Assembly: GCA_947169235.1 (NCBI GenBank) | Contig: CAMVOY010000024.1 | Coordinates: 1 to 35,668 of the forward strand | DNA: 35,668 nt | Direction: 5' to 3' | Source: an uncultured Lachnospiraceae bacterium | Lineage (GTDB): Bacteria > Bacillota > Clostridia > Lachnospirales > Lachnospiraceae | Shown: one piece after another, positions 1-7,030 of the stretch | Numbering within the stretch: position 1 is the stretch's first letter | How the letters are laid out: each line of letters starts with the position of its first letter | Notes under the pieces: generated by a model | Told to the model about the DNA's origin: nothing | What the model saw: only the letters and a program-made list of their open reading frames with translations | Database searches by the model: none | Position numbers and translations under genes: made by a program

Positions 1-51
1 ACGACCTCCGCCGTGACAGGGCGGCGCTCTAACCAACTGAGCCACTAGGCC
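1..51 (-). tRNA. tRNA-Asp (GTC), 3' part cut off by window start
   Basis: Read on the minus strand, the D-arm and anticodon arm match the complete tRNA-Asp at 434-507, with loop CTGTCAC giving anticodon GTC. The acceptor 5' strand is GGCCTAG rather than GGCCCGG, so this is a second, slightly different Asp gene. The variable region, T-arm and 3' acceptor strand lie outside the window. It is the most distal tRNA seen in the operon. Confidence 0.9.
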
Positions 52-55
52 AAAA

Positions 56-129
56 TGGACCCTCGGGGACTCGAACCCCGGACCGTCCGGTTATGAGCCG
101 GATGCTCTAACCAACTGAGCTAAAGGTCC
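56..129 (-). tRNA. tRNA with CAT anticodon (Met, or Ile2 read through lysidine)
   Basis: A full 74-nt cloverleaf is visible on the minus strand: acceptor GGACCTT, D-loop with GTTGGTTAG, anticodon loop CTCATAA (anticodon CAT), and a T-arm with GGTTCGAGTCC. CCA is not encoded. Sequence alone does not separate elongator tRNA-Met from the isoleucine tRNA whose C34 is changed to lysidine; the GGACCTTTAGC start recalls Ile2 genes of other Firmicutes. It is not the initiator type, because the first acceptor pair is intact. Confidence 0.9.
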
Positions 130-328
130 GAAGAAACACGTTATTTTCGGTTTTTAAAAGACAAAAACCGGAAAATAACGAGGAACATAGTTCCTCTGTG
201 TTTCTGAACATTTGCTTCGCAAATGTTCTCGCGGTTGTTGGCCGTGTTCTGGAATACAGAACACAGAAAACTACGAGGGACGATGTCCCTCTGCGTTTCT
301 GAACATTTGCTTCGCAAATGTCCGAGCA
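130..328 (-). repeat. Hairpin-rich spacer between two tRNAs, with a duplicated two-hairpin unit
   Basis: This 199-bp spacer should be transcribed with the tRNAs. Positions 140-180 form a long stem with one bulged base. Two direct repeat units follow, 179-231 and 274-326. Each holds a short hairpin (180-196 with arms GAGGAAC/GTTCCTC; 275-291 with arms GAGGGAC/GTCCCTC) and a longer one (206-228 and 301-323) with a CTTCG-containing tip. A further hairpin, arms GTGTTCTG/CAGAACAC, lies at 244-264. No reading frame here looks protein-coding. Confidence 0.75.
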
Positions 329-400
329 TGACCCCAACGGGATTTGAACCCGTGTTACCGCCGTGAAAGGGCGGTGTCTTAACCGCTTGACCATGGGGCC
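329..400 (-). tRNA. tRNA-Glu (TTC)
   Basis: A 72-nt minus-strand cloverleaf with acceptor GGCCCCA paired to TTGGGGTC plus discriminator A, and anticodon loop CTTTCAC giving TTC for glutamate. CCA is not encoded. It lies 33 nt downstream of the tRNA-Asp at 434-507 and should be cut from the same precursor. Confidence 0.95.
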
Positions 401-433
401 TAAGAAATTGTCGGGAACTGCGTTAGTTCCCAA

Positions 434-507
434 CGACCCGGATGGGAGTCGAACCCACGACCTCCGCCGTGACAGGGCGGCGCTCTAACCAACTGAGCCA
501 CCGGGCC
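434..507 (-). tRNA. tRNA-Asp (GTC)
   Basis: A complete 74-nt cloverleaf on the minus strand: acceptor GGCCCGG paired with CCGGGTC, discriminator G, and anticodon loop CTGTCAC giving GTC. CCA is not encoded, so this operon depends on CCA-adding enzyme. It is the promoter-proximal tRNA of the cluster. Confidence 0.95.
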
Positions 508-537
508 AAAGTGCGATTCCAAGAAACGCACTAAGAT

Positions 538-566
538 ATAATAGCATAAATCTTTCCCAAATGCAA
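538..566 (-). promoter_or_regulatory. Promoter of the tRNA operon
   Basis: On the minus strand a -35 box TTGCAT (561-566) and a -10 box TATTAT (538-543) are separated by exactly 17 bp, with an extended TG upstream of the -10. Transcription would start near 531, about 24 nt before the first tRNA. This matches the sigma-A consensus well. Confidence 0.8.
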
Positions 567-604
567 GGAAAACTTTTAATATGATAAGATAGATTCTTTT
601 AATC

Positions 605-1035
605 GAGTCGGCGGAAACTATTATTCCAGTCCGATGCCCCGATCCTGCGGGAACTTTTACTTCAATTCGACGGCTCGAACCGGTGGAAGCAGACCTCGTT
701 CATACCAAATTCGAATTTCTTTCCATTTAGTCGGAATTCTCTTTTCGTCCGTTTTGGTGGAAACAAACCCCGTTCATACAAAATCCTGTTTTTTGATCAA
801 AAAGTCGGAATTTTTCGTCGCTTGTTCATCTCATAAATTTTCGTGACGGATGACGCGAGTCAAATTCTAGAATTCTTTTCCGACTTTTTCTTTCGTTTTT
901 ACCAAAAAGTCGGAATGGCCTCTGTTTCCGCATTTTCGGGATTTGCTTCGTTTCCGACTTTTCCATACGTTTTTACCCAAAAGTCGGAACGACCTCTGCT
1001 TCCGCGCGCCGGTCGGGGTCGACCTCTGCTTCCGA
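605..1035. repeat. Repeat cluster 1 of the TTCCGACT/AGTCGGAA family
   Basis: This gene-free stretch is built from T-rich imperfect palindromes whose ends are TTCCGACT and AGTCGGAA. Clear pairs are 878-889 with 904-915 and 952-962 with 979-989. The right half is typically followed by a tail like CCTCTGCTTCCG. Degenerate copies lie upstream, with right halves near 728-735 and 805-815. The same family recurs at 19446-19850, 29076-29475 and 30477-30792. Open frames across it change register at repeat borders and resemble no protein. Confidence 0.7.
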
Positions 1036-1043
1036 GCTGGTGA

Positions 1044-1227
1044 GGCCGGCCAATTCCAGGAGAAGAACAGTTTTGCAGGATTCTCTCGGACCGAGGAGCA
1101 GCATTGACCTGTCACGACTCCCGGGAATACTCGAAAAGCTGTCGTTGAACAGAGCCAGCATATCATCCCGTCCAACCAGATTTCTGGGACGATTACCAAA
1201 AGATGGAACAAATATAGTATCCTGCAT
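1044..1227 (-). pseudogene. Truncated start of an AAA-type ATPase gene
   Basis: On the minus strand an ATG at 1227 follows an AGAGG ribosome binding site. About 60 codons read like the N-terminus of a P-loop ATPase of the kind that begins with a PxFGxxPxxLVGRdd segment. An LVGRDDMLALF stretch, a PGSRDRSMLLLG stretch and a KTVLLLELAG helix are recognisable. The Walker A motif is GPRESCKT instead of GxxGxGKT, so two glycines are lost. The frame then runs straight into repeat cluster 1, and the rest of the ATPase domain is absent. I read it as a dead gene remnant; the exact ATPase family is uncertain. Confidence 0.6.
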
Positions 1228-1350
1228 GAAAAATAGCCTCTTATTTCGTTTTTATCTATCTTGTTTCTTTTTATCTATTTTATTTCTTTTTATCTATTTT
1301 ATTCTATTTATTCATTTATATCAAGTGGGAACAGCCGCCAATTCCAGCAA
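1228..1350. other. AT-rich tract with short tandem repeats, no gene
   Basis: The plus strand carries a pyrimidine/AT-rich run in which a unit like TTTTTATCTATTTTATTTC is repeated about three times between roughly 1245 and 1315. On the minus strand it would be upstream DNA of the dead ATPase gene. Together with 508-1227 it forms a 0.9-kb stretch without an intact gene. Confidence 0.5.
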
Positions 1351-1357
1351 TAAAAGC

Positions 1358-1385
1358 TTGCAAATACGTGGGTTTGTGCTATACT
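1358..1385 (+). promoter_or_regulatory. Promoter of the MIF-like gene
   Basis: A -35 box TTGCAA (1358-1363) and a -10 box TATACT (1380-1385) are 16 bp apart, with a TG extended -10. The predicted start lies about 20 nt before the ribosome binding site. Confidence 0.65.
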
Positions 1386-1413
1386 TAGAAAAAAAGACGA
1401 GGAGGGCAAAAAC

Positions 1414-1755
1414 ATGCCATTTATCGATTCAAAGATTTCAGTGAACGTTTCACAGGAGAAAAAAGACGCTATCAAGGCTAAGTTCGGCCAGGCGATCAGC
1501 GTTCTCGGAAAGGGCGAGAGCTTCCTGATGGTCGGATTCGACGACAACTACGATCTGTATTTCGGCGGAGACAAGGTTGAAAAAGGCGCATATGTCGCTG
1601 TCAGCCTTTTTGGAAAGGCATCACCGGATGCTTACTCCAAGATGAGCGGTGAAATCTGCCGCATCCTTGGCGAGGAACTCGACATCCCGGGTGACAGAGT
1701 CTATGTTACCTACCGCGAAGTCAGCGACTGGGGTTGGAACGGTAGGAACTTCTAG
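1414..1755 (+). CDS. MIF-like phenylpyruvate/tautomerase superfamily protein
   Basis: The 113-residue product has the length and pattern of the macrophage migration inhibitory factor branch of the tautomerase superfamily. Proline follows the initiator methionine; in this family the processed N-terminal Pro is the catalytic base for keto-enol tautomerisation. A lysine-containing segment near residue 32, a central beta strand near residues 38-50 and the C-terminal GWNGRNF, like the GWN..F ending of MIF, support this. An AGGAGGG site precedes the ATG by 7 nt. The family forms homotrimers. The bacterial substrate is unknown, and no neighbour suggests a pathway. It is monocistronic, with its own promoter. 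Confidence 0.85.
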   Translation: MPFIDSKISVNVSQEKKDAIKAKFGQAISVLGKGESFLMVGFDDNYDLYFGGDKVEKGAYVAVSLFGKASPDAYSKMSGEICRILGEELDIPGDRVYVTYREVSDWGWNGRNF

Positions 1756-1760
1756 GATGT

Positions 1761-1838
1761 AAGAGTATAACTAATCCGGGACATACGAGTAGGGAACAGA
1801 AGAGTGCAACTAATTCGGGACATAAGTGTAGGGAACAC
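1761..1838 (+). repeat. Two 39-bp tandem repeats
   Basis: Two successive 39-bp units (1761-1799 and 1800-1838) share AAGAGT, GCAACTAATTCGGGACATA-like and TAGGGAACA blocks with a few substitutions, and a partial third copy (GAGAGTATAAG) follows. They fill the gap between the MIF-like stop codon and the next promoter. No terminator is evident here. Confidence 0.75.
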
Positions 1839-1855
1839 GAGAGTATAAGAAATTC

Positions 1856-1884
1856 TTGACCTGTTAGTAATAATTTGCTATAAT
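1856..1884 (+). promoter_or_regulatory. Promoter of the secreted Big2-like gene
   Basis: TTGACC (1856-1861) and TATAAT (1879-1884) are 17 bp apart, with an extended TG. This near-consensus promoter predicts strong expression. A short dyad, GCGGCATATGCCGC, lies in the leader near 1904-1917. Confidence 0.85.
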
Positions 1885-1949
1885 GTTCTTTGTATCTGAT
1901 CCCGCGGCATATGCCGCAACTAACCATTTAGTACCAGGAGGTAAGAAAA

Positions 1950-2576
1950 ATGACAATCAAATTGAATGTGTCAAAGAAGACTGCAGCTATCGCTATGTCT
2001 TTAGTTCTTGCAGCAGGCACAGTCGCAGGTGGCGTTTACATTTCTAACGTATCTGCAGCTACAAAGCCGTCAGTTGCTAAGTCTGTAAATGTCGCTCCGG
2101 GTAAGACTACAGGTCTGGCTATCAAGAGCAAAGGTTTCAAGGTTAAGAGCGTAACAGTTAAGTCAAGCAATACAAGTGTTGCTATGGCTCAGGCTACAAA
2201 GAAGAGCGTAACTATCGGCGGTATCGCTGAGGGTAATGCTACTATCACTGTTAGCATCAAGGCTAAGAAGGGTAAGAAGACAAAGACTTATACATCTAAG
2301 GTTGCCGTTTCGGTTAAGCCGGAGAACGAGCCTACAGTAGCTCCGAGCGTAGCGCCGACAGCTACAGCTGCTGCAACAGCATCCGCTAGTGCTTCAGCAT
2401 CTGCATCACCGAGCGCATCTGCAAGTGCATCACCGAGTGCTTCAGCAAGCGCATCAGCATCACCGAGTGCATCTGCATCTGCTTCACCGAGCGCATCAGC
2501 ATCAACAACACCGGCTTCTGAGTCAGCTTCAGCATCACCGAGCGCTTCAGCAAGTTCAACACCTACGAATGGTTGA
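1950..2576 (+). CDS. Secreted Big2-like protein with Ser/Ala/Pro low-complexity tail
   Basis: The 208-residue product starts with a signal peptide: lysines at 4-10, a hydrophobic stretch at about 12-33, and likely cleavage after SAA. Residues 38-125 resemble a bacterial Ig-like (Big2) fold, with the V..G.....V....SV pattern, SSNTSVA and an IGGIAEGNATITVS stretch. Residues 126-208 are almost only Ala, Ser, Pro and Thr, in AS/SASP repeats at protein and DNA level. There is no LPXTG signal or transmembrane anchor. It may be released, or held in the wall through the flexible tail, which could be glycosylated. The ribosome binding site AGGAGG lies 7 nt before the ATG. Function unknown; secretion is the firm part. 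Confidence 0.8.
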   Translation: MTIKLNVSKKTAAIAMSLVLAAGTVAGGVYISNVSAATKPSVAKSVNVAPGKTTGLAIKSKGFKVKSVTVKSSNTSVAMAQATKKSVTIGGIAEGNATITVSIKAKKGKKTKTYTSKVAVSVKPENEPTVAPSVAPTATAAATASASASASASPSASASASPSASASASASPSASASASPSASASTTPASESASASPSASASSTPTNG

Positions 2577-2678
2577 TAGGTAGGTTGATAGTTGAATCTT
2601 AGATAAGTGTATATAAGATAATAACTAAAAAGCGTTAAATAGGATGGAAACAATCGATCCGGATCAGTTACAGATTGT

Positions 2679-2712
2679 AAAAGGGTTCTCATGATGAGAA
2701 CCCTTTTTTTTG
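2679..2712 (+). terminator. Rho-independent terminator, probably bidirectional
   Basis: A perfect stem, AAAAGGGTTCTCAT paired with ATGAGAACCCTTTT, is followed by a run of T on the plus strand. On the minus strand the stem also ends in TTTT, so it can serve both the secreted-protein gene and the convergent AI-2E family gene. Confidence 0.9.
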
Positions 2713-2802
2713 TATGATGGGCATATCTGAACCCTTCTGAGTCGGAGGCGACAGTGTCCATAGTATTGGAGTCATCGTTCGTTGGTGTCCGTAGTGTTGG
2801 CG

Positions 2803-4167
2803 TCACCGGCCGTCGGTATCACTGTCGTCGCTGGCATCAGCACCGGCAGCATCAGCACCGGCAGCGCCAGCACCGGCATCATCTGCGTCCTCATCCTTTT
2901 TGACATCTCCCAGCTTCCTGCGGTTCGTGCGGTCAGGGAGCGCAGGCCCTTTGGAGCCCGAGTACTCGTACGCCTCGGTCGGCAGGCCCTTTTTTCGCAG
3001 ATGCTTGTCCATGTAGCGCGTCACGATGCGGTAGATGATCGCGAACACGGGCACACCGATAAGCATGCCGACGACTCCGAACATCCCGCCGAAGAATATG
3101 ATCGAAAACAGTATCCAAAAGCTTCCGAGACCTATCGAGTTTCCGAGGATCTGCGGGCTGATGACGTTCGCGTCGATCTGCATGAACACGACGATAAAGA
3201 TCACAAATATCAACGCCGAGATCGGGTCGTGCACGAGCAGCAGCAGCGCACTCGGGATGATCCCGATGAACTGCCCGAAGAACGGGATCAGGTTGCAGAC
3301 CGCGAGGAGCACGGCGATAAGCGTCGAATACGGCATCCCCTTGTCGAGAAAAAGTCCCATCGTCCACAGGAATAAAAATGTCACGATACCGACAAACAGC
3401 GAATCTAAAAGCTTTCCGGTGATGAACTCACCGAATACGTGATGCGTTTCGGAGCACATCTTGTTGAAGCGCAGGTACCAGCGCTCAGGAAGCACAGCCG
3501 CGAGGAACTTGCGTGTCTGCAGAAGGAAGTTCTCCTTGTCGCAGAGCAGGTAGATCGAGATGATCAGTCCTACAAAGAAATCCACGACCACGCCCGCTAC
3601 GCTTACCAGGCTTGAGAGGACGCTGCCGAGACTTGAAAGCAGGGTCGGCAGTGAATTTTTGAGCATGTCGACGATGGCGACGGATGCGTTGTCAATGTTG
3701 TGCATGAAGTCTTTCTGAGTCTGTTCGCTGAATAACGCCGGATGGTCGGCCATGAACGAGTTGATCGCTGACTTCGCATCGTTAAAGTAACTCGGGATCT
3801 GCTCTGAGAGCGATTTCGCCGTGTTGATGAGCTGCGGGATGACGAGCACCGAGAGCCCTGTCAAAAACCCGAGTAACAGTAATATCGAAAGAGTGACTGA
3901 TATGCCCCTCGCTATATTCTTGTGTTGTCCCTTAAAAAGTTTCAAAAATACCTTCGTCTCGAAAAATCTCACGATCGGGTTTATCAGATAAGCGATGATA
4001 AGTCCGATCCATACGGGCGTCAGCGCGCTGACAACCTTTCCGAGAAATGTCAGTATCACCGAAAACTTCGGGAAGATGCTGCTCACGATGAGAGCGAGCG
4101 ACAGACTTATAAAAATAGTAAGTCCGATGTAAAAGTATTTTTTCTGTTCTTCTTTTAGTCGTTTCAT
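2803..4167 (-). CDS. AI-2E family membrane transporter
   Basis: The 454-residue product has about eight hydrophobic segments in the AI-2E/PerM (UPF0118) arrangement: two near residues 12-65, one near 90-115, a cluster at about 180-210, and several between 255 and 370, with the conserved late segment around PFFGQFIGIIPSALLLL. Family members export small solutes; autoinducer-2 transport is shown for only some, and others act as Na+/H+ antiporters. The C-terminus ends in a 30-residue tail of Asp, Ala and Gly, encoded by short tandem repeats at 2834-2880. It starts at ATG 4167 behind a GAGGATC site, 23 nt after nth, so the two are likely co-transcribed. Substrate unknown. Confidence 0.88.
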   Translation of the reverse strand: MKRLKEEQKKYFYIGLTIFISLSLALIVSSIFPKFSVILTFLGKVVSALTPVWIGLIIAYLINPIVRFFETKVFLKLFKGQHKNIARGISVTLSILLLLGFLTGLSVLVIPQLINTAKSLSEQIPSYFNDAKSAINSFMADHPALFSEQTQKDFMHNIDNASVAIVDMLKNSLPTLLSSLGSVLSSLVSVAGVVVDFFVGLIISIYLLCDKENFLLQTRKFLAAVLPERWYLRFNKMCSETHHVFGEFITGKLLDSLFVGIVTFLFLWTMGLFLDKGMPYSTLIAVLLAVCNLIPFFGQFIGIIPSALLLLVHDPISALIFVIFIVVFMQIDANVISPQILGNSIGLGSFWILFSIIFFGGMFGVVGMLIGVPVFAIIYRIVTRYMDKHLRKKGLPTEAYEYSGSKGPALPDRTNRRKLGDVKKDEDADDAGAGAAGADAAGADASDDSDTDGR

Positions 4168-4190
4168 GTCTTGATCCTCGATTGATTAGT

Positions 4191-4820
4191 TTATAGTTTC
4201 CGTCTGCACACGTCTGCGCAGGGACAGGTGTCACACTTCGGGTTCCTCGCTGTGCAGATCGCCCTGCCGAAGAGCACCAGGCGGTGGCAAAAATCGTTTG
4301 ATTTTTCGGGCGGAAGGACCTTCCTGAGCTGGTCCTCGACCTTTTTGGGATCCTTCGTGCCATCGGTAAGTCCCATGCGCCCGGTGATCCTTATACAGTG
4401 CGTATCTGCGACGTAGGCTGGCTGCCCGTAAACATCGCCAAGTATCAGATTCGCACTTTTTCTGCCGACTCCGGGCAGCTTCAGAAGCTCGTCCATGGAG
4501 TCGGGGATTTGTTTATCATGATCACTGATGAGAGTGGTCATAAGCTTTTTGATGTCGCGTGCCTTGCTGGGGCCGAGTCCGCAGGGACGCACCGCATCGG
4601 TCAGTTCGTCGATGTCCGCATCCGCTATCGCCTCCATTGTCGGGTACTTTTTAAAAAGGTCCCGGGTGACGATGTTCACTCTGGCGTCAGTGCACTGCGC
4701 CGAGAGCCGTACCGCGATCATAAGCTGCCATGCCTCGTCGTAATCGAGGCTGCAGATGGCATCGGGGTATTCGCGTTCCAGGCGTTCGATCAGTGCCAAG
4801 GCTAAGTCTTTTTTTCTCAT
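4191..4820 (-). CDS. nth: Endonuclease III
   Basis: Base excision repair glycosylase/AP lyase for oxidised pyrimidines. The helix-hairpin-helix LPGVGRKSANL carries the catalytic lysine (residue 121 from this start) and VADTH the catalytic aspartate (139), matching Lys120 and Asp138 of the E. coli enzyme. Four cysteines (189, 196, 199, 205) in C-X6-C-X2-C-X5-C bind the 4Fe-4S cluster. The frame is open further upstream, but the ATG at 4820 follows a GGGAGA site and gives the usual length of 209 residues. The upstream codons fall in the palindrome at 4828-4959 and look non-coding. Confidence 0.95.
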   Translation of the reverse strand: MRKKDLALALIERLEREYPDAICSLDYDEAWQLMIAVRLSAQCTDARVNIVTRDLFKKYPTMEAIADADIDELTDAVRPCGLGPSKARDIKKLMTTLISDHDKQIPDSMDELLKLPGVGRKSANLILGDVYGQPAYVADTHCIRITGRMGLTDGTKDPKKVEDQLRKVLPPEKSNDFCHRLVLFGRAICTARNPKCDTCPCADVCRRKL

Positions 4821-4827
4821 ATATTCT

Positions 4828-4959
4828 CCCGGGCGTGAGCCCCAACTGCCAAACTCGGAATCATAGATTCCTCGTTGTCCGTTGGGTTCATCTGCCCTTG
4901 GATATATGCATCTGCATGCAAGCATGCGCTGCATACATCCTACGGTCAGACTCACGCCT
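4828..4959. repeat. Intergenic palindromic region between cysE and nth
   Basis: The 145-bp gap has GGCGTGAG near one end and CTCACGCC near the other. Inside are a hairpin GGAATC-ATA-GATTCC and a larger imperfect stem built on TGCATGC-type sequence near 4900-4945. It resembles the layout of the structured elements elsewhere in the window, but I could not find their shared loop motifs in it, so I keep it apart. Confidence 0.5.
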
Positions 4960-4965
4960 TATCGC

Positions 4966-5976
4966 TCATATGTAATCCCCGTAATTCGGCACCTCGTACT
5001 GCGGCATGAGCCTTACGGCAGGCATGTCGGACGATGCCTTGGTGCCGGCCGGGACCGAGCTGATGATAAACGTATTACCGCTGATTACGGAGTCGTGTCC
5101 GATGACCGTCTCGCCGCCGAGGATGGTCGAGTTTGCGTAGATCGTGACGTTGTCCTCGATGGTCGGGTGACGTTTGGTGCCGCGGAGAGCCTGGCCCTTT
5201 CTGGTGGAAAGCGCGCCCAGAGTCACGCCCTGGTAGAGCTTGACGTGGTCGCCGATGGTCGTGGTCTCACCGATAACAACACCGGTTCCGTGGTCTATGA
5301 AAAAATATTCTCCGATAGTCGCGCCGGAGTTGATGTCGATACCGGTGCGGCTGTGTGCGTACTCAGTCATTATGCGAGGGATGAAAGGCACCTCGCGGAT
5401 GTAAAGCTCGTGGGCGATACGATATACGAAGATCGCATAGAGACCGGGATAGGAGAAGATGACGCTCTCCTTGTCCTGGGCAGCGGGGTCTCCGTCGTAG
5501 CCGGCGTCCACGTCTTTTAACAGGAGAGACTGGATCCTCGGCAGCTCGTGGAGAAACTCGTCCGCGATCTGTCTGGCCTTCGCAACACAAGCGTTTGTCG
5601 GGTGGATCTCAGCCGGATCGTAGCTGTCGTCTGAGTTATGGTCAGAGTGCGTGGTGGCATCGGCCGATGAGGCGCTGTCATCTTCGCACTCGCAGTTTCC
5701 CTGATTGGCATAGGTGATAGCCAGAGCGATCTGCTCGCTTATCATACGTCGGATGTTGTAAAGACGATCTTCCGTATACTCTTCGGGCTTGCGTCCTATC
5801 ATCTCGGCGTCCCAAAAATACCCCGGAAACATGAGTTTGCGGAGTTCCTTGAGGACCTGGATGATGATGCCGCGGTCGGGGAGGCGTGCGCCTTTTCTTC
5901 CTTGCAGCAGCTCCTCGTTTCGATAGTGGCATGCGATCTTCGCTGCCACGGCGCGGATTGTTTCAAAATCTGACAT
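4966..5976 (-). CDS. cysE: Serine O-acetyltransferase
   Basis: Transfers acetyl from acetyl-CoA to L-serine, the committed step of cysteine synthesis. The C-terminal half is a left-handed beta helix of hexapeptide repeats, with the family landmarks [27 protein letters not shown] and KRHPTI; the histidine of IDHG and the DI/H positions are catalytic in the family. The helical N-terminal domain is interrupted by an acidic Ser/Asp/His/Thr-rich insertion of about 30 residues, between the segments coded near 5605 and 5700. The start at ATG 5976 is preceded by AGGAG and gives 336 residues; codons upstream are in the intergenic leader. It lies between engB and nth. No T-box or other riboswitch hallmark was seen upstream. 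Confidence 0.93.
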   Translation of the reverse strand: MSDFETIRAVAAKIACHYRNEELLQGRKGARLPDRGIIIQVLKELRKLMFPGYFWDAEMIGRKPEEYTEDRLYNIRRMISEQIALAITYANQGNCECEDDSASSADATTHSDHNSDDSYDPAEIHPTNACVAKARQIADEFLHELPRIQSLLLKDVDAGYDGDPAAQDKESVIFSYPGLYAIFVYRIAHELYIREVPFIPRIMTEYAHSRTGIDINSGATIGEYFFIDHGTGVVIGETTTIGDHVKLYQGVTLGALSTRKGQALRGTKRHPTIEDNVTIYANSTILGGETVIGHDSVISGNTFIISSVPAGTKASSDMPAVRLMPQYEVPNYGDYI

Positions 5977-6012
5977 TTTGATCTCCTTTTGTTTGATCCC
6001 CTGTTTCAATTG

Positions 6013-6072
6013 GTTTACTGTCGGCGAGAAGATATGTCCTTGTCTCGCTCTGATCCGAATGCTCCGCATTCG
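6013..6072 (-). other. Hairpins in the engB-cysE spacer
   Basis: The 120-bp spacer contains a perfect 7-bp stem CGAATGC-TCC-GCATTCG at 6056-6072 and, closer to cysE, a GCGAGA/TCTCGC pairing. There is no T-run after either, so termination is unclear; attenuation or RNA processing between the two genes is possible. Confidence 0.4.
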
Positions 6073-6096
6073 AAAACGACGCTCGACTGCGGAATA

Positions 6097-6813
6097 CTAA
6101 ACTTTGAGGTTCTTAACGAAGTAGTCTAAATATTCCAGGATTTCGTCCCTGCCTTCGCCCGTGGAGGCTGAGAAGGCGATCACAGGCAGCTCATCGACAA
6201 CTTCGTCGCCGTTATTGTCTGTAGGTGCTGCATCATTGGATGTTGCATCAGCGGTTGCGGAAACCGGGGCGGAGCCCATGATCCGTGTCGCCTCTGAAGT
6301 GAGTTTGCGGCGGATGGCAGCGATGTGCTTTGCCTTTTCATTCTTTTTCAGTTTGTCGACCTTGGTCGCTACGATTAGCGGGTTGAAGCCGAGGCCGAAG
6401 AGCAGTCTGAACTGCTCGATATCTTTTTCCGTAGGGTCGTGGCGGCTGTCGATCAGCAAAAATACCACGCGCAGCGCCTGCGACGTCTCCAGATATCTGC
6501 GGATCATACCCATCCACTTATTCGTGGTCTCACGCGATGTTTTCGCGTAGCCGTAACCGGGCAGATCTACCATATATAATTCGCTTGGTTCGGTATCTTT
6601 ATCAGATAGAACAGCCTTATAGTAGTTGATCGTCTGAGTCTTCCCGGGCTCCGATGATGTCCTCGCGAGGTTCTTTCTGTTCCACACGCAGTTTAAGAGC
6701 GACGACTTTCCAACGTTCGATCGTCCCCAGAACGCCACCTCCAATATTTCATGCTGAGGCAGCTCGCTCGTTATTCCACACACAGTCTCCAGCTCTACGC
6801 TGTTAATATTCAT
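6097..6813 (-). CDS. engB: Ribosome biogenesis GTPase EngB (YsxC/YihA)
   Basis: TRAFAC GTPase needed for 50S subunit assembly. The G motifs are in order: G1 GRSNVGKS (residues 30-37), PGKTQTIN as G2, DLPGYG as G3, TKVD as G4 and SASTGEG as G5. An insertion of about 30 residues rich in Ala, Thr, Asp and Asn lies between G4 and G5, which is unusual. ATG 6813 was chosen because GAGGTG sits 5 nt upstream and overlaps the in-frame ATG codons further up; this gives 238 residues. It follows lon across a 217-bp gap that holds a structured palindrome. Confidence 0.95.
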   Translation of the reverse strand: MNINSVELETVCGITSELPQHEILEVAFWGRSNVGKSSLLNCVWNRKNLARTSSEPGKTQTINYYKAVLSDKDTEPSELYMVDLPGYGYAKTSRETTNKWMGMIRRYLETSQALRVVFLLIDSRHDPTEKDIEQFRLLFGLGFNPLIVATKVDKLKKNEKAKHIAAIRRKLTSEATRIMGSAPVSATADATSNDAAPTDNNGDEVVDELPVIAFSASTGEGRDEILEYLDYFVKNLKV

Positions 6814-6872
6814 CAGGCACCTCATCAATCGTTTTCAGAACCATAATTACTCAAAACAGTGACATATAAGCA

Positions 6873-7022
6873 GGGCCGATAAGGCAGTTTAAGCCTTTTC
6901 GTGAGGGGACTGTCGGATACGTCAGTGCGTAGGCACCGTATTTTGGTGCCATGCACTGCTACGTATCCGAATGGCGCAAGCGGATCCCCGAACGGAAAGC
7001 TTAAATCTGCCGTTTATGGCCC
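6873..7022 (-). repeat. Structured palindromic element B, between lon and engB
   Basis: A 150-bp nested palindrome. The outer arms pair about 6873-6900 with 6990-7022, and the inner stem is 6913-6970 (TCGGATACGT at one end, ACGTATCCGA at the other). Read on the minus strand, the left internal loop carries TTCGGGGATCC then GCTTGCGCCATT, and the right one ACAGTCCCCTCACG; both recur in element C at 14279-14418. The element should be transcribed inside the lon-engB mRNA. Confidence 0.75.
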
Positions 7023-7030
7023 GGATCATC

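Noticed and set aside
973-1211. Longer minus-strand frames across repeat cluster 1 as genes
   Set aside because: Only the part near 1044-1227 resembles a protein; the rest translates the repeat and changes register at repeat borders.
1325-1360. A second fragment of the ATPase (minus-strand reading like KLLLLELA) near the MIF promoter
   Set aside because: The match to the 1044-1227 remnant is only about 12 bases and can be chance.
4821-4955. N-terminal extension of endonuclease III
   Set aside because: The extra codons lie in a palindromic spacer, and the downstream ATG has the ribosome binding site and the family's normal start.
5977-6096. T-box leader for cysE
   Set aside because: No T-box antiterminator consensus or specifier stem was seen; only small hairpins.
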